Positions 1 through 9,053 are shown, counted from the first letter of the stretch. The stretch is 64,000 nt of DNA from Synechococcus sp. RS9916 (GCF_000153825.1 NZ_DS022299.1:585216-649215), one strand, 5' to 3'. Notes: generated from the sequence alone by a model not told the origin. Program-made: numbers and translations.

Positions 1-937
1 CCTGGCGCTAGTCGAATCAAGTGGCACTGTATTTTGAGTTCAACCATTGCGATGTTGTTTCGATCATTTTGTTTGACAGCAACTTGTGAAATCTTGCCGG
101 TGGGTAGTTCGCGGGCCACTCTCCACCGAAAAATTGAGGTATTACCTACGTGATCTGCCCATTGGTCAGACCCTTGGGGAGCCCTTGGTATTGGCTCAAT
201 TGACAATCCGAACTCATCGTCGTCTTGGTAAGTGGATATTCGTAACCATTGATTGTCCACATGTGCAAACAATGAAAGCAGCTGCAGCATTGGCACTGAT
301 TTGTGGTGCCAGATGAGGGCTTCGGGTGTTGAGGCTTCGTTTAGTGCCATTTCTATGGCTTGCCATTCCTCGACATTGGAATTCAGAAGCTGTTCAAAGT
401 TAACGCGTTGAAAATGAGTCCATTCAGTCACGAATCTTGTGCGGTCTACTGGCTCAAGGTTACTCCTTTGTTTTTTGTTGTTGGCTTTGGTAGGTCATAA
501 GTTACAGATGGGTTGATTCACATGGTTGGAAAGAGCCGTTTTGAATGATTAGCCGGGTTTGATGAAGCATCGATATTTCTCTGTTACTTCTCAGCTTTGT
601 GGCGACATTCGTGCATTGGCATTGATCTCGTTATTCGCAAGTAGTTCGACATTGGTGAATTCCTTTATCTCTTCGATCTCAAGATCAAGTGTGGGGCGAA
701 TATTTCATCAAGCTCTTGCGTGATTTGATTGTTCCCGCAACTCGGTGCCTCTGTGTGGGGGGAGGCTCAGCCGCCAGCGCGTTGGCGAACACCACAGGAA
801 ACTCTCATCGCACTCTCTCCTTGAGATACAGCTGGCGTGAGGCCTCCAAAGCAATGCTGAATAGGTCCCAGGCAGTGCCAATCCCCATGGTCATGACAAC
901 ACCTTTGGCAACAGTTGTTCATTTTGCATCTTCGGTG
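1..937. other. Gene-poor stretch, no supported gene
   Basis: I see no convincing gene here. The longest frame (86-316, TTG start, about 76 residues) matches no family I know and lacks a ribosome binding site. The frame that ends at 1177 stays open upstream to 689, but its first 83 residues look unlike protein, so I treat them as leader DNA of the Nif11-like gene. The base composition is more AT-rich than the neighbouring metabolic genes. It may hold the promoter of the peptide gene or decayed coding sequence. Confidence 0.5.
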
Positions 938-1177
938 ATGTCAGACGAGCAACTCAAAGCTTTTCTTGACAAGGCCCAAGTCGATGCACGCCTTCGGCAG
1001 AAGCTCCAATTAGCGAGCGATGCGGATGCTGTGATCGCACTTGCTGTCGAAGCGGGCTTTGCGACTTCACTTGAACAGCTCAACAGGCCTCATTCAGTCC
1101 GTACGGAGCTTCCAGATGACTTGCTGGAAGGTGTTGCTGCTGGTGTCTCACGCGATCGTTGGCAACCCGGGTTCTAG
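938..1177 (+). CDS. Nif11-like leader peptide protein, possible RiPP precursor relic
   Basis: This 79-residue protein has the Nif11 (nitrile hydratase leader) pattern: residues 1-41 start MSDEQLKAFLDKAQ, followed by an Ala-rich helix ending in EAGF. Residues 58-69 read LPDDLLEGVAAG, close to the LSDEELEGVAGG cleavage motif of Nif11-derived peptides in marine picocyanobacteria, with AG in place of GG. Only ten residues follow (VSRDRWQPGF), with no Cys, Ser or Thr cluster apart from one Ser, so a lanthipeptide core is absent. The start at 938 was chosen because the family begins at this Met; the upstream in-frame extension does not resemble it. No modifying enzyme or peptidase-transporter lies in the window. 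It may be an orphan precursor, a decayed one or a stand-alone Nif11 protein. Confidence 0.7.
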   Translation: MSDEQLKAFLDKAQVDARLRQKLQLASDADAVIALAVEAGFATSLEQLNRPHSVRTELPDDLLEGVAAGVSRDRWQPGF

Positions 1178-1356
1178 CGAGAGAGTGCACGCTAAGAAAC
1201 GGCAGTGGATCCTTTCAGCAATCCCCTTTCTCTAATACCAGGGTTGACTGATGCGCGACTGGTTTGCTTCCTCTTGGCTAAGACAATGGCCTCACTGCTT
1301 CCATTGGGTTGCAGTGCCAAGCAGCTGTGAGATAGACCCATGAATGAAAGGATCCG

Positions 1357-1384
1357 GAGACCGCCCATGCGGGTGGTCTCTTTT
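1357..1384 (+). terminator. Rho-independent terminator
   Basis: A 10-bp stem (GAGACCGCCC pairing with GGGTGGTCTC, one G-U pair) with an ATG loop is followed directly by TTTT. It lies 180 bases after the Nif11-like gene and is its likely transcript end, perhaps with a small RNA or a 30-codon frame (1251-1343) in between. Confidence 0.6.
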
Positions 1385-1441
1385 ATTGGAGCCTGTTTGC
1401 CAGTTGCGTAGGGCAGTCGGTCGACATCTTTCTTTCCTTGA

Positions 1442-1540
1442 TTAGGAGTGATTCAGCAACCGCATTAGTTCCCACGCGCCGGCAATGATGGCTCCGTTCA
1501 GCAAAAGGAAGCCAACAACGACTTTGAATTGTTGATCCAT
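1442..1540 (-). CDS. Putative 32-residue single-span membrane peptide
   Basis: An ATG-to-TAA frame of 32 codons encodes MDQQFKVVVGF at its N-terminus, then a hydrophobic helix through about residue 24 and a polar tail ending NHS. The pattern (short polar head, one transmembrane helix, short tail) is that of the small membrane proteins common in picocyanobacteria. I do not recognise the family. There is no clear Shine-Dalgarno sequence, which is frequent in this group. The nearest gene is the Nif11-like protein on the other strand. The evidence is composition and continuity only, so it could be a chance frame. Confidence 0.4.
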   Translation of the reverse strand: MDQQFKVVVGFLLLNGAIIAGAWELMRLLNHS

Positions 1541-1777
1541 GCGGAGATGCTGGCGAACCAGGCAGTCCAGCCGTGAGCTCAAATCTGCTGTGATGTGGAA
1601 GGTCTTACCTCAGGTTCAGGCCATGTGAACCCCCTCTCCGGAGCAAGGTTCTTTGGTCAGCTCGAAAGGTGGACCTTCCTATGACGATGACCATTGCCCC
1701 AGTGATGAGCGTGGGTATAAAGCGCTCGGCACAGACAAGAAGACCGCCCCCTAGGGGACGGTCGATGCCTAAGTAAT

Positions 1778-1983
1778 CCCCATCACCCGGCCCTTGTCTG
1801 TGCCACCAAATGTGGAACATGTCCAAGAGGATACATGCGCCATCAGTTGCGTGGTGTAGGTAAAGATGCTCTTCAGGGTTGAGTGAACTTTTAGACCAAA
1901 GCTGTGACCAAATGTGGTTTAAGTGTGAAGACCCTGCATTTAGTGTTGGCCAGGTGTAGTTTGTGCTCCCCCATCACCCGGCC
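1778..1983. repeat. Pair of 15-base direct repeats
   Basis: CCCCATCACCCGGCC occurs at 1778-1792 and again at 1969-1983, 191 bases apart. The second copy runs into the left arm of the terminator at 1981. The copies may be remnants of a duplicated gene end. Confidence 0.6.
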
Positions 1984-2006
1984 TGCCCTTGAGGCAGGCT
2001 TTTTTG
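1981..2006 (+). terminator. Strong Rho-independent terminator
   Basis: A perfect 7-bp stem GCCTGCC/GGCAGGC with a CTTGA loop is followed by TTTTTTG. No recognised plus-strand gene precedes it within 800 bases, so it may end an unannotated small transcript. Confidence 0.8.
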
Positions 2007-2124
2007 TTGGTCAACACCATGGGTAGTGGTTTTCAGGCGTGTGTGCTGATTGCCTTGTTTTGATGCTCTGCTTCAACCAAACGTTCGTGCCGTCAAATAT
2101 TCAATATCAATCTGGGCGCAGGCA

Positions 2125-2155
2125 CAAAAAAACCACCCCCTGCAACAGGAGGTGG
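2125..2155 (-). terminator. Rho-independent terminator of rpe
   Basis: On the minus strand CCACCTCCTG and CAGGGGGTGG form a stem (one mismatch) around TTG, followed by eight T. It lies 35 bases past the rpe stop codon. Confidence 0.85.
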
Positions 2156-2189
2156 AAATTGGTTCAATATTGATGCGTGGGCCGAAGGA

Positions 2190-2858
2190 TCAGCTGCGCT
2201 TGCTGTCGCGGATGCCCTGGATTGCAGCGGCATAGTCAGGCTGGTTGAACACGCCTGAACCGCTCACGATGGCGTTAGCACCGGCTTCGATCACTTTCCA
2301 GGCATTGGCGCCCTTGATGCCGCCGTCCACCTCGATCCAGGGGTCAAGCCCCTTTTCGTCGCACATACGGCGCAGATCACGAATCTTCTGCACCTGGTTC
2401 TCGATGAAGCTCTGGCCGCCGAAGCCAGGGTTCACGCTCATGATCAGCACCAGGTCGCACAGCTCAAGGCAGTACTCCAAGGTGTCAATGGGAGTGCTGG
2501 GATTCAGCACGGCACCAGCCATTTTCCCGAGGTCCTTGATCTGAGCCAGGTTGCGGTGCAGGTGGGGGCACGCTTCGACCTGAACGGAAATAATGTCGGC
2601 GCCGGCCTTGGCGAAGTCGGGGACGTATTTCTCGGGCTCAACGATCATCAGATGCACGTCGAGTGGCTTCTGCGTCACAGGACGCAGAGCTTCGACGATC
2701 AGAGGACCAATGGTGATGTTGGGCACGAAGCGGCCGTCCATCACGTCGACGTGAATCCAGTCAGCACCGGCCTGGTCCACCGCTTTAACCTCTTCTCCGA
2801 GTCGGGCGAAGTCGGCAGAGAGGATGGATGGAGAGATCACCAGTGGCTTGGTGCTCAT
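2190..2858 (-). CDS. rpe: Ribulose-phosphate 3-epimerase
   Basis: This enzyme interconverts ribulose 5-phosphate and xylulose 5-phosphate in the Calvin and pentose phosphate cycles, in the cytosol. The 222-residue (beta/alpha)8 barrel has family-typical length. Metal ligands are visible: H36 and D38 in HVDVMDG, H69 in DVHLM, and D178 in EVDGGI. The phosphate-binding NPGFGGQSF loop is at 144-152. It is transcribed away from glpX, and the roughly 170 bases between the two start codons should hold both promoters, so two Calvin cycle genes share one control region. A strong terminator follows the stop. Confidence 0.97.
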   Translation of the reverse strand: MSTKPLVISPSILSADFARLGEEVKAVDQAGADWIHVDVMDGRFVPNITIGPLIVEALRPVTQKPLDVHLMIVEPEKYVPDFAKAGADIISVQVEACPHLHRNLAQIKDLGKMAGAVLNPSTPIDTLEYCLELCDLVLIMSVNPGFGGQSFIENQVQKIRDLRRMCDEKGLDPWIEVDGGIKGANAWKVIEAGANAIVSGSGVFNQPDYAAAIQGIRDSKRS

Positions 2859-3027
2859 GAATGGATCCGCGCGATTGCGGGGCGATTGTAGGAACCGCTG
2901 AAGTCGCTGATACAGTTAGCCGCGCTCTTGAGCTGGAAAGCCCTGCTGCATCGGGATCTTCGCCCGTCCCGTGCATCCGTCAGGACAGCTCTCCGTTCGT
3001 TGCACCCTTACCCACAGCCGCATTCCC

Positions 3028-4032
3028 GTGGATCAGACCCTCATTCAGGAAATTCTCGAGATCGTCGAGCAGGCCGCCATCGCTTCCGCTTCGCTCTCCG
3101 GCAAAGGCCTGAAAGATGAAGCGGATGCATTGGCTGTCGATGCCATGCGCAAGCGCATGAATCAAATTCAGATGCAGGGCCGCATCGTGATCGGTGAGGG
3201 GGAACGTGACGAAGCCCCCATGCTTTACATCGGAGAAGAGGTCGGCACTGGCACTGGCCCTGGCGTTGATTTCGCCGTTGACCCTTGCGAAGGCACCAAC
3301 CTCTGCGCGTTCAACCAGCGCGGCTCCATGGCTGTCCTCGCCGCTTCCGACCGTGGTGGTCTGTTCAACGCCCCCGACTTCTACATGAAGAAGCTGGCTG
3401 CTCCTCCGGCCGCCAAGGGCAAGGTGGACATCCGCAAGTCGGCCACTGAGAACATCAAGATCCTCAGCGAGTGCCTGGGTCTTCCCGTCGACGAGCTGAA
3501 CATCGTTGTGATGGACCGTGCTCGTCACAAGGATCTGATCGCTGAAATCCGTGCCACCGGTGCTCGCATCCAGCCCATCTCCGATGGTGATGTGCAGGCC
3601 GCCATCGCCTGCGGTTTCGCCGGCACCGGAACCCACTGCCTGATGGGCATCGGCGCCGCTCCTGAGGGTGTGATCTCCGCTGCGGCCATGCGTGCTCTTG
3701 GCGGCCACTTCCAAGGTCAGCTGGTCTACGACCCTGCCATTGCTCAGACCTCCGAATGGGCTGACATGACCAAAGAGGGCAACCTGGCGCGTCTTGCTGA
3801 GATGGGCATCGCCGATCCCGACAAGGTCTATGAAGCTGAGGAGCTGGCCTGCGGCGAGCATGTTTGTTTCGCTGGCAGCGGCATCACCGATGGCCTGCTC
3901 TTCAACGGCGTTAAGTTCGAAAAGGACTGCACCCGCACGAGCAGCCTGGTGATCAGCAACCTCGACAACACCTGCCGCTTCACCAACACCGTGCACATCA
4001 AGGACGGCGCCCAGAGCATCGCTCTGAGCTGA
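3028..4032 (+). CDS. glpX: Class II fructose-1,6-/sedoheptulose-1,7-bisphosphatase
   Basis: The bifunctional cyanobacterial enzyme dephosphorylates fructose 1,6- and sedoheptulose 1,7-bisphosphate in the Calvin cycle. I start it at GTG 3028, giving 334 residues beginning [15 protein letters not shown], the usual length and N-terminus; the frame is open to an ATG at 2971, but that extension is not family-like. Metal and phosphate sites are visible: [10 protein letters not shown] (56-65) and VDPCEGT (84-90). It is followed after 31 bases by hemA, so the two are probably co-transcribed, linking carbon fixation to tetrapyrrole supply. Confidence 0.95.
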   Translation: MDQTLIQEILEIVEQAAIASASLSGKGLKDEADALAVDAMRKRMNQIQMQGRIVIGEGERDEAPMLYIGEEVGTGTGPGVDFAVDPCEGTNLCAFNQRGSMAVLAASDRGGLFNAPDFYMKKLAAPPAAKGKVDIRKSATENIKILSECLGLPVDELNIVVMDRARHKDLIAEIRATGARIQPISDGDVQAAIACGFAGTGTHCLMGIGAAPEGVISAAAMRALGGHFQGQLVYDPAIAQTSEWADMTKEGNLARLAEMGIADPDKVYEAEELACGEHVCFAGSGITDGLLFNGVKFEKDCTRTSSLVISNLDNTCRFTNTVHIKDGAQSIALS

Positions 4033-4063
4033 TCGTTAATACCTGGTTGAGAGGAACGTCTCC

Positions 4064-5374
4064 ATGCATATTGCCGTCGTCGGCCTCAGTCATCGCACGG
4101 CACCGGTTGAAGTCCGTGAAAAGCTCAGCATCCCTGAGCAATCCATGGAGACCTCTCTCCAGGCCCTCCGTGGCCATGAGCAGGTGCTAGAGGCTTCAAT
4201 CCTCAGCACCTGTAATCGACTGGAGATCTACACGCTGGTGCGTCATCCCGATTTAGGGATTTCTGCCGTTCGTGATTTCCTCAGCGGTCACTCAGGTCTG
4301 GCAACAGATGATCTCTCGCCCCATCTGTTTGCTTTCCATCACCACGAGGCGGTTGATCACCTTCTGAAGGTTTCTGCCGGTCTCGACAGTCTTGTTCTTG
4401 GAGAGGGGCAAATCCTTTCCCAGGTCAAGAAGATGATGCGTATTGGGCAAGAGCACAAATCCATTGGTCCGATCCTCAACCGCTTGCTCACGCAGGCTGT
4501 GAGCACCGGCAAACGGGTGCGTTCGGAGACCAATCTGAGCACGGGTGCTGTTTCTGTCAGTTCAGCCGCAGTTGAATTGGCTCAATTGAAGCTGGGTCAG
4601 TCTCGCGGTCTCGATGAGCTGGTGTCACTGGAGTCTGAGCAGGTGGCGGTGGTTGGTGCCGGCAGGATGAGCCGATTGCTGCTTCAACATCTCCAGGCCA
4701 AAGGGTGTTCTGGCGTTGTGTTGCTGAATCGCACCCGTGAGCGGGCTCTCGGATTGGCTGCCGACTTCCCTGGACTTCCGGTGCAGTGCCGCACGCTTGA
4801 AGACCTCGATCATTGCCTGAGCACCTGCTCCTTGGTGTTCACGAGTACGGCCGCTGAAGATCCGATCATCGATGCAGCCCGTCTGAATCAACTCAATCGC
4901 CGTAGTTCTCTGCGTTTGATTGATATCGGTGTTCCGCGGAACATTGCTGCTGATGTGAAGGGGATATCCGGGGTTGAGGCCCATGATGTGGACGACCTTC
5001 AGGAAGTGGTCGCTCGCAATCAGGAAGCCCGCCAAAAGGTGGCACGCGAAGCGCAAGGGCTCCTCGACGAGGAGTCCAGACTGTTTCTGGAATGGTGGGA
5101 CAGTCTTGAAGCGGTTCCGACCATCAACCGTCTACGGGCTTCTTTGGAGCAAATCCGCACAGAAGAGCTGCAGAAGGCGCTGAGCCGCATGGGCCCTGAC
5201 TTTTCCGCTCGGGAACGCAAGGTCGTTGAAGCCCTCACCAAGGGCATGCTCAACAAAATCCTGCATACGCCAGTCACCCAGCTGCGGAGCCCCCAGCCCC
5301 GTCCGCAACGTCAAGAAGCACTCCGGGTCGTCGAGCGGGTGTTCCAGCTGGAAAGCGACTCCGCAGCCTCCTGA
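4064..5374 (+). CDS. hemA: Glutamyl-tRNA reductase
   Basis: It reduces glutamyl-tRNA(Glu) to glutamate 1-semialdehyde with NADPH, the committed step to heme, chlorophyll and phycobilins. At 436 residues it is a normal length. The N-terminal catalytic domain begins HIAVVGLSHRTAPVEVRE and contains the nucleophile Cys50 in STCNRLEIY. The NADPH domain has VVGAGRMSRLL near residue 195 and the C-terminal dimerisation helices follow residue 310. A GAGAGGA sequence upstream of the ATG can serve as the ribosome binding site. It lies 31 bases after glpX and is probably its operon partner. Confidence 0.97.
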   Translation: MHIAVVGLSHRTAPVEVREKLSIPEQSMETSLQALRGHEQVLEASILSTCNRLEIYTLVRHPDLGISAVRDFLSGHSGLATDDLSPHLFAFHHHEAVDHLLKVSAGLDSLVLGEGQILSQVKKMMRIGQEHKSIGPILNRLLTQAVSTGKRVRSETNLSTGAVSVSSAAVELAQLKLGQSRGLDELVSLESEQVAVVGAGRMSRLLLQHLQAKGCSGVVLLNRTRERALGLAADFPGLPVQCRTLEDLDHCLSTCSLVFTSTAAEDPIIDAARLNQLNRRSSLRLIDIGVPRNIAADVKGISGVEAHDVDDLQEVVARNQEARQKVAREAQGLLDEESRLFLEWWDSLEAVPTINRLRASLEQIRTEELQKALSRMGPDFSARERKVVEALTKGMLNKILHTPVTQLRSPQPRPQRQEALRVVERVFQLESDSAAS

Positions 5375-5438
5375 GATCGCTTCTCTTGCAAGCCTCTTGC
5401 CTTGTCTATCTCTGAGACTCGACGGTCTTGATTGATCT

Positions 5439-5486
5439 GGGGGCAAGCGTGGTTTTTCTGGCAAAAAGTCCGTTAGGTTTGCCCCC
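5439..5486 (+). promoter_or_regulatory. Nested hairpin in the glgC leader
   Basis: Outer arms GGGGGCAAGC (5439-5448) and GTTTGCCCCC (5477-5486) pair over ten bases with one G-U, and an inner TTTTT/AAAAA stem closes on CTGGC. It ends 23 bases before the glgC start and lacks a T-rich tail, so it looks like a 5-prime leader element of glgC and less like a hemA terminator. Function is inference. Confidence 0.45.
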
Positions 5487-5509
5487 GTCTCCAGTCTGTA
5501 GGGACCGGC

Positions 5510-6805
5510 ATGAAGCGCGTTCTGGCAATCATTCTTGGTGGAGGTGCGGGTACGCGCTTGTATCCACTCACCAAAATGAGGGCCAAGCCAGCTGTGCCTC
5601 TCGCTGGCAAATACCGCCTGATTGATATTCCGATTAGCAACTGCATCAACTCCAGCATCACCAAGATGTACGTGTTGACGCAGTTCAACAGCGCTTCTCT
5701 TAATCGTCACCTGTCTCAGACCTACGACCTGAGTGCGGGCTTTGGTCAAGGCTTTGTTGAAGTGCTGGCTGCGCAGCAGACTCCTGAGAGTCCTTCCTGG
5801 TTTGAAGGCACTGCTGATGCAGTCCGCAAATATCAGTGGCTTTTCCAGGAGTGGGATGTTGATGAGTACCTGATCCTTTCCGGTGACCAGCTTTACCGGA
5901 TGGATTACAGCTTGTTTGTTGAGCACCACCGCAAATCAGGCGCCGATCTCACGGTCGCCGCGTTGCCTGTGGATCCTCAGCAGGCAGAGGCATTTGGTCT
6001 GATGCGCACCGATGAGCATGGAACAATCCAAGAGTTCCGTGAGAAACCCAAGGGTGATTCACTGAAAGAGATGGCGGTGGATACCTCCCGCTTTGGCCTG
6101 TCTCCCGAGTCAGCTCAGTCCAAGCCCTACCTGGCTTCGATGGGGATCTATGTGTTTAGCCGCAAGGCGCTTTTTGATCTTCTAAACGATCACCCCACTT
6201 ACAAGGATTTCGGTAAAGAGGTGATCCCTGAGGCGCTCTCCAAGGGCATGAGCTTGAAGAGCTATGTCTTTGACGACTATTGGGAGGATATCGGAACGAT
6301 TGGCGCTTTTTATGAGGCCAATCTGGCACTCACCCAGCAGCCCAAGCCTCCCTTCAGCTTCTACGACGAAGATTTCCCGATTTACACCCGTCCCCGTTAT
6401 CTGCCGCCAAGCAAGGTTGGTGATTCTCAGATTATTGACTCCATCATTGGTGAGGGTTCAATTATCAAATCCTGCAGTGTGAATCACTGCGTGCTTGGGA
6501 TTCGTAGTCGGATCGAAAACAGCGTTGTTGTGCAGGACTCCCTGGTGATGGGTTCCGACTTCTATGAATCCACGCAGGAGCGAGAGGAATTGCGTCGCAA
6601 CGGCGGTATCCCTCTGGGTGTTGGTGAGGGCTCCACTGTTAAGCGAGCAATTCTCGATAAAAACACCAGGATCGGCCGCAACGTCACGATCATCAACAAG
6701 GACAACGTGGAGGAAGCCGACCGTCCAGAACTCGGTTTTTATATCCGCAATGGCATCGTTGTGGTCTGCAAGAACGCCACCATTCCTGATGGCATGGTGA
6801 TCTAA
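5510..6805 (+). CDS. glgC: Glucose-1-phosphate adenylyltransferase (ADP-glucose pyrophosphorylase)
   Basis: It makes ADP-glucose from glucose 1-phosphate and ATP, the regulated step of glycogen synthesis. The 431-residue protein has the nucleotidyltransferase motif [20 protein letters not shown] (residues 8-27), the sugar-phosphate region around [31 protein letters not shown] near 260, and a C-terminal left-handed beta helix. Lysines in the C-terminal segment ([13 protein letters not shown] and [10 protein letters not shown]) sit where 3-phosphoglycerate activator sites occur in cyanobacterial homologues. It has its own leader with a structured element (5439-5486), so it is likely transcribed separately from hemA. 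Confidence 0.97.
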   Translation: MKRVLAIILGGGAGTRLYPLTKMRAKPAVPLAGKYRLIDIPISNCINSSITKMYVLTQFNSASLNRHLSQTYDLSAGFGQGFVEVLAAQQTPESPSWFEGTADAVRKYQWLFQEWDVDEYLILSGDQLYRMDYSLFVEHHRKSGADLTVAALPVDPQQAEAFGLMRTDEHGTIQEFREKPKGDSLKEMAVDTSRFGLSPESAQSKPYLASMGIYVFSRKALFDLLNDHPTYKDFGKEVIPEALSKGMSLKSYVFDDYWEDIGTIGAFYEANLALTQQPKPPFSFYDEDFPIYTRPRYLPPSKVGDSQIIDSIIGEGSIIKSCSVNHCVLGIRSRIENSVVVQDSLVMGSDFYESTQEREELRRNGGIPLGVGEGSTVKRAILDKNTRIGRNVTIINKDNVEEADRPELGFYIRNGIVVVCKNATIPDGMVI

Positions 6806-6863
6806 CCAAGGGGGCTGCGTCTCCTGTTTCTGACAGTCGGTGTTACCGGATGTCCTTTTTGGT

Positions 6864-6892
6864 TTGCGATGGTCACACTGAGGCCATCGCAA
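6864..6892 (+). promoter_or_regulatory. Perfect inverted repeat just before gnd
   Basis: TTGCGATGG (6864-6872) and CCATCGCAA (6884-6892) form a perfect 9-bp inverted repeat with an 11-base spacer, ending 13 bases before the gnd start codon. As DNA it could be an operator; as RNA it would fold next to the ribosome binding region. A terminator of glgC is less likely because no T run follows. Confidence 0.5.
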
Positions 6893-6905
6893 GCCTCCTC
6901 TGACG

Positions 6906-8324
6906 ATGTCCAAGGCGCATTTCGGTCTGATCGGCCTCGGCGTGATGGGTGAAAATCTTGTGCTCAATGCTGAGCGCAACGGCTTTTCAAGCGTCGTCTA
7001 CAACCGCACCTACGCCAAAACAGAAGAGTTCCTCGCTGGAGCCGGAGCAGGTAAAGACATTCAAGGGGCTACCGACCTTCAAGATTTCGTTAACAAGCTC
7101 CAGCATCCGCGCCGCATCTTGATGATGGTGAAGGCCGGTGCTCCTGTTGATGCGGTCATCCAGCAAATCTCCCCTTATCTGGAAAAAGGAGATCTGTTGA
7201 TTGATGGCGGTAACTCTGAATACCACGACACTGAGCGGCGTGTTGCCGAGTTGGAAAGCAAGAGCTTTGGCTTCATCGGCATGGGGGTGTCGGGTGGGGC
7301 CAAAGGTGCTCTTGAAGGACCCAGCATGATGCCGGGTGGCACGAAGGCCTCCTACGACGCGATCGAAAGCTTGGTCACCAAAATGGCTGCCCAGGTGGAG
7401 GATGGTCCTTGTGTGACCTATATCGGCCCTGGTGGCTCAGGTCACTTCGTCAAGACCGTTCACAACGGCATTGAGTACGGCATCGAGCAGATCCTGGCTG
7501 AGGGTTACGACCTGATGAAACGGGTCGGTGGAATGAACGGTACGCAGATGGCCGACGTCTTCAAGCACTGGAACAGTACGGAGGAGTTGGCCTCCTATCT
7601 GGTGGAAATCACGGAAGTTTGTCTTCGCACGAAAGATCCTGAGACCGGTTCTGATTTGGTGGAACTCATCCAAGACAAAGCAGGTCAGAAAGGTACCGGG
7701 CTTTGGACCGTGGTCAGTGCGCTGCAGATGGGTGCGTCCGTTCCCACGATTTATGCCGCTCTAAATGGACGGGTGATGAGCTCGATGAAGGACCAACGCG
7801 TCAAGGCGGAGACCATCCTCAAGGGGCCAGCCATTGCACCTTTTGCGATGGGCACTCCTGCCGACGGTATGGGCCCGTTGATGGATGCCATGGTTCTGGC
7901 ATGCATGGCCAGTTACGCCCAGGGTATGGAGCTGTTGCGGATCGCGTCTGCGGAGCACAATTACAACTTGCACATGCCGTCCATTGCCCAAATCTGGAAG
8001 GGGGGCTGCATCATTCGTGCGCGTCTGCTGAAGCGCATTCAGGACGCCTTTAATGCTGATCCACAGCTGCCGAATCTGTTGATCGATCCCTGGTTTGCTG
8101 ACCAGGTCAACCGTCGTTTGCCTGGCCTTGCGCAGGTCGTCGCGGGTGCCGCTCAGGCCGGTATCCCTGTGCCCTGTCTCAGCAGCACGCTTGATTACAT
8201 CAACAGCTATCGCACAAGTCGACTTCCCCAGAACCTGGTGCAAGCGATGCGGGACTGCTTTGGATCGCACACCTATGAGCGCATCGACAAGGACGGCATC
8301 TTCCACACCGAGTGGCTCGACTGA
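6906..8324 (+). CDS. gnd: 6-phosphogluconate dehydrogenase, decarboxylating
   Basis: It oxidises 6-phosphogluconate to ribulose 5-phosphate and CO2 with NADP+, the last oxidative pentose phosphate step and a main night-time NADPH source in cyanobacteria. The 472-residue protein has the dinucleotide motif GLIGLGVMGENL (7-18), the substrate loop MGVSGGAKGALEGPS (126-140) and catalytic K183 and E190 in GSGHFVKTVHNGIEYG. The all-alpha C-terminal domain is complete. pgl, the preceding step in the pathway, begins 9 bases after it, so the pair is an operon. Confidence 0.98.
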   Translation: MSKAHFGLIGLGVMGENLVLNAERNGFSSVVYNRTYAKTEEFLAGAGAGKDIQGATDLQDFVNKLQHPRRILMMVKAGAPVDAVIQQISPYLEKGDLLIDGGNSEYHDTERRVAELESKSFGFIGMGVSGGAKGALEGPSMMPGGTKASYDAIESLVTKMAAQVEDGPCVTYIGPGGSGHFVKTVHNGIEYGIEQILAEGYDLMKRVGGMNGTQMADVFKHWNSTEELASYLVEITEVCLRTKDPETGSDLVELIQDKAGQKGTGLWTVVSALQMGASVPTIYAALNGRVMSSMKDQRVKAETILKGPAIAPFAMGTPADGMGPLMDAMVLACMASYAQGMELLRIASAEHNYNLHMPSIAQIWKGGCIIRARLLKRIQDAFNADPQLPNLLIDPWFADQVNRRLPGLAQVVAGAAQAGIPVPCLSSTLDYINSYRTSRLPQNLVQAMRDCFGSHTYERIDKDGIFHTEWLD

Positions 8325-8333
8325 GGCGGATCA

Positions 8334-9053
8334 ATGAGCACCTATCAGCTTGTGCGGGCCAAGGATTCTCAGGATCTGGCCCGCCGCGCAGCGGAAACCA
8401 TTGCTACCACCATTGATCTCGCCTTGGATCAGCGTGATCGTGCCCAGATCGCCCTTTCGGGGGGGAGCACTCCCGCTCAGGCCTACTCCCTGTTGGGGCA
8501 GCAGCACCTGCCCTGGGATCGGGTTGATGTGCTCCTCGGTGATGAACGCTGGGTCGCTGCTGATGATTCCTCCAGCAATGCCCGCATGTTGCGTCACACC
8601 CTCTTCAGCGATGGATTGCCTGGAGCGCAAGCGTGCTTTCATCCGGTGCCGACAGTGGAGCTTGCCAGTGCTGAGGCCAGTGCTGAAGCTTTTTCTGACC
8701 TGGTGACACGGGTTTGCGCCGGATCACCTCCGGCGTTTGATCTCATGCTGCTGGGCCTTGGGGATGACGGACACACGGCTTCGCTGTTTCCTGGCACTGA
8801 AGCGCCGCTGGTTCAGGATCGCTGGACCACCATTGGTCGAGGCAAAGGGTTGGATCGCATCACCCTGACCGCTCCAGTGCTCTCCGCTGCTCGCCAGGTG
8901 GTGTTTCTGGTCAGTGGGGAAGGCAAACGTCAGGCCTTGCGTCGGTTGCTTGATCCGATGGAGTCCCCAGATCGCACGCCCGCCAAGTTGGTCCGTCCCA
9001 ACACGCCGATTGTGGTTCTCACCGATGAGGCCGCCAGTCAGGGGCTTGCCTGA
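8334..9053 (+). CDS. pgl: 6-phosphogluconolactonase
   Basis: It hydrolyses 6-phosphogluconolactone to 6-phosphogluconate, feeding the Gnd reaction encoded just upstream. The 239-residue protein carries the family motifs ALSGGSTPAQAY (about residue 41-52), LLGDERWVAADDSSSN (about 66-81) and LGLGDDGHTASLFPGT (about 140-155). The 9-base spacing to gnd suggests co-transcription. Confidence 0.96.
   Translation: MSTYQLVRAKDSQDLARRAAETIATTIDLALDQRDRAQIALSGGSTPAQAYSLLGQQHLPWDRVDVLLGDERWVAADDSSSNARMLRHTLFSDGLPGAQACFHPVPTVELASAEASAEAFSDLVTRVCAGSPPAFDLMLLGLGDDGHTASLFPGTEAPLVQDRWTTIGRGKGLDRITLTAPVLSAARQVVFLVSGEGKRQALRRLLDPMESPDRTPAKLVRPNTPIVVLTDEAASQGLA

Larger units (their letters stand above)
1541..2124. 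other. Intergenic region with hairpins and repeats
   Basis: No gene is supported here. It contains an imperfect hairpin at 1742-1763 (GACCG paired with CGGTC around a CCCCTAGGGG core), a 15-base direct repeat (1778 and 1969), an 11-base repeat ACCAAATGTGG at 1805 and 1907, and a strong plus-strand terminator at 1981-2006. A terminator with no gene in front of it hints at a small RNA or very short gene between roughly 1770 and 1980. Confidence 0.45.

Noticed and set aside
1605-1826. 73-codon minus-strand frame
   Set aside because: It contains the hairpin at 1742-1763 and has no family features or convincing start.
2980-3996. Long minus-strand open frame opposite glpX
   Set aside because: It is the reverse shadow of glpX in GC-rich DNA and shows no family features.
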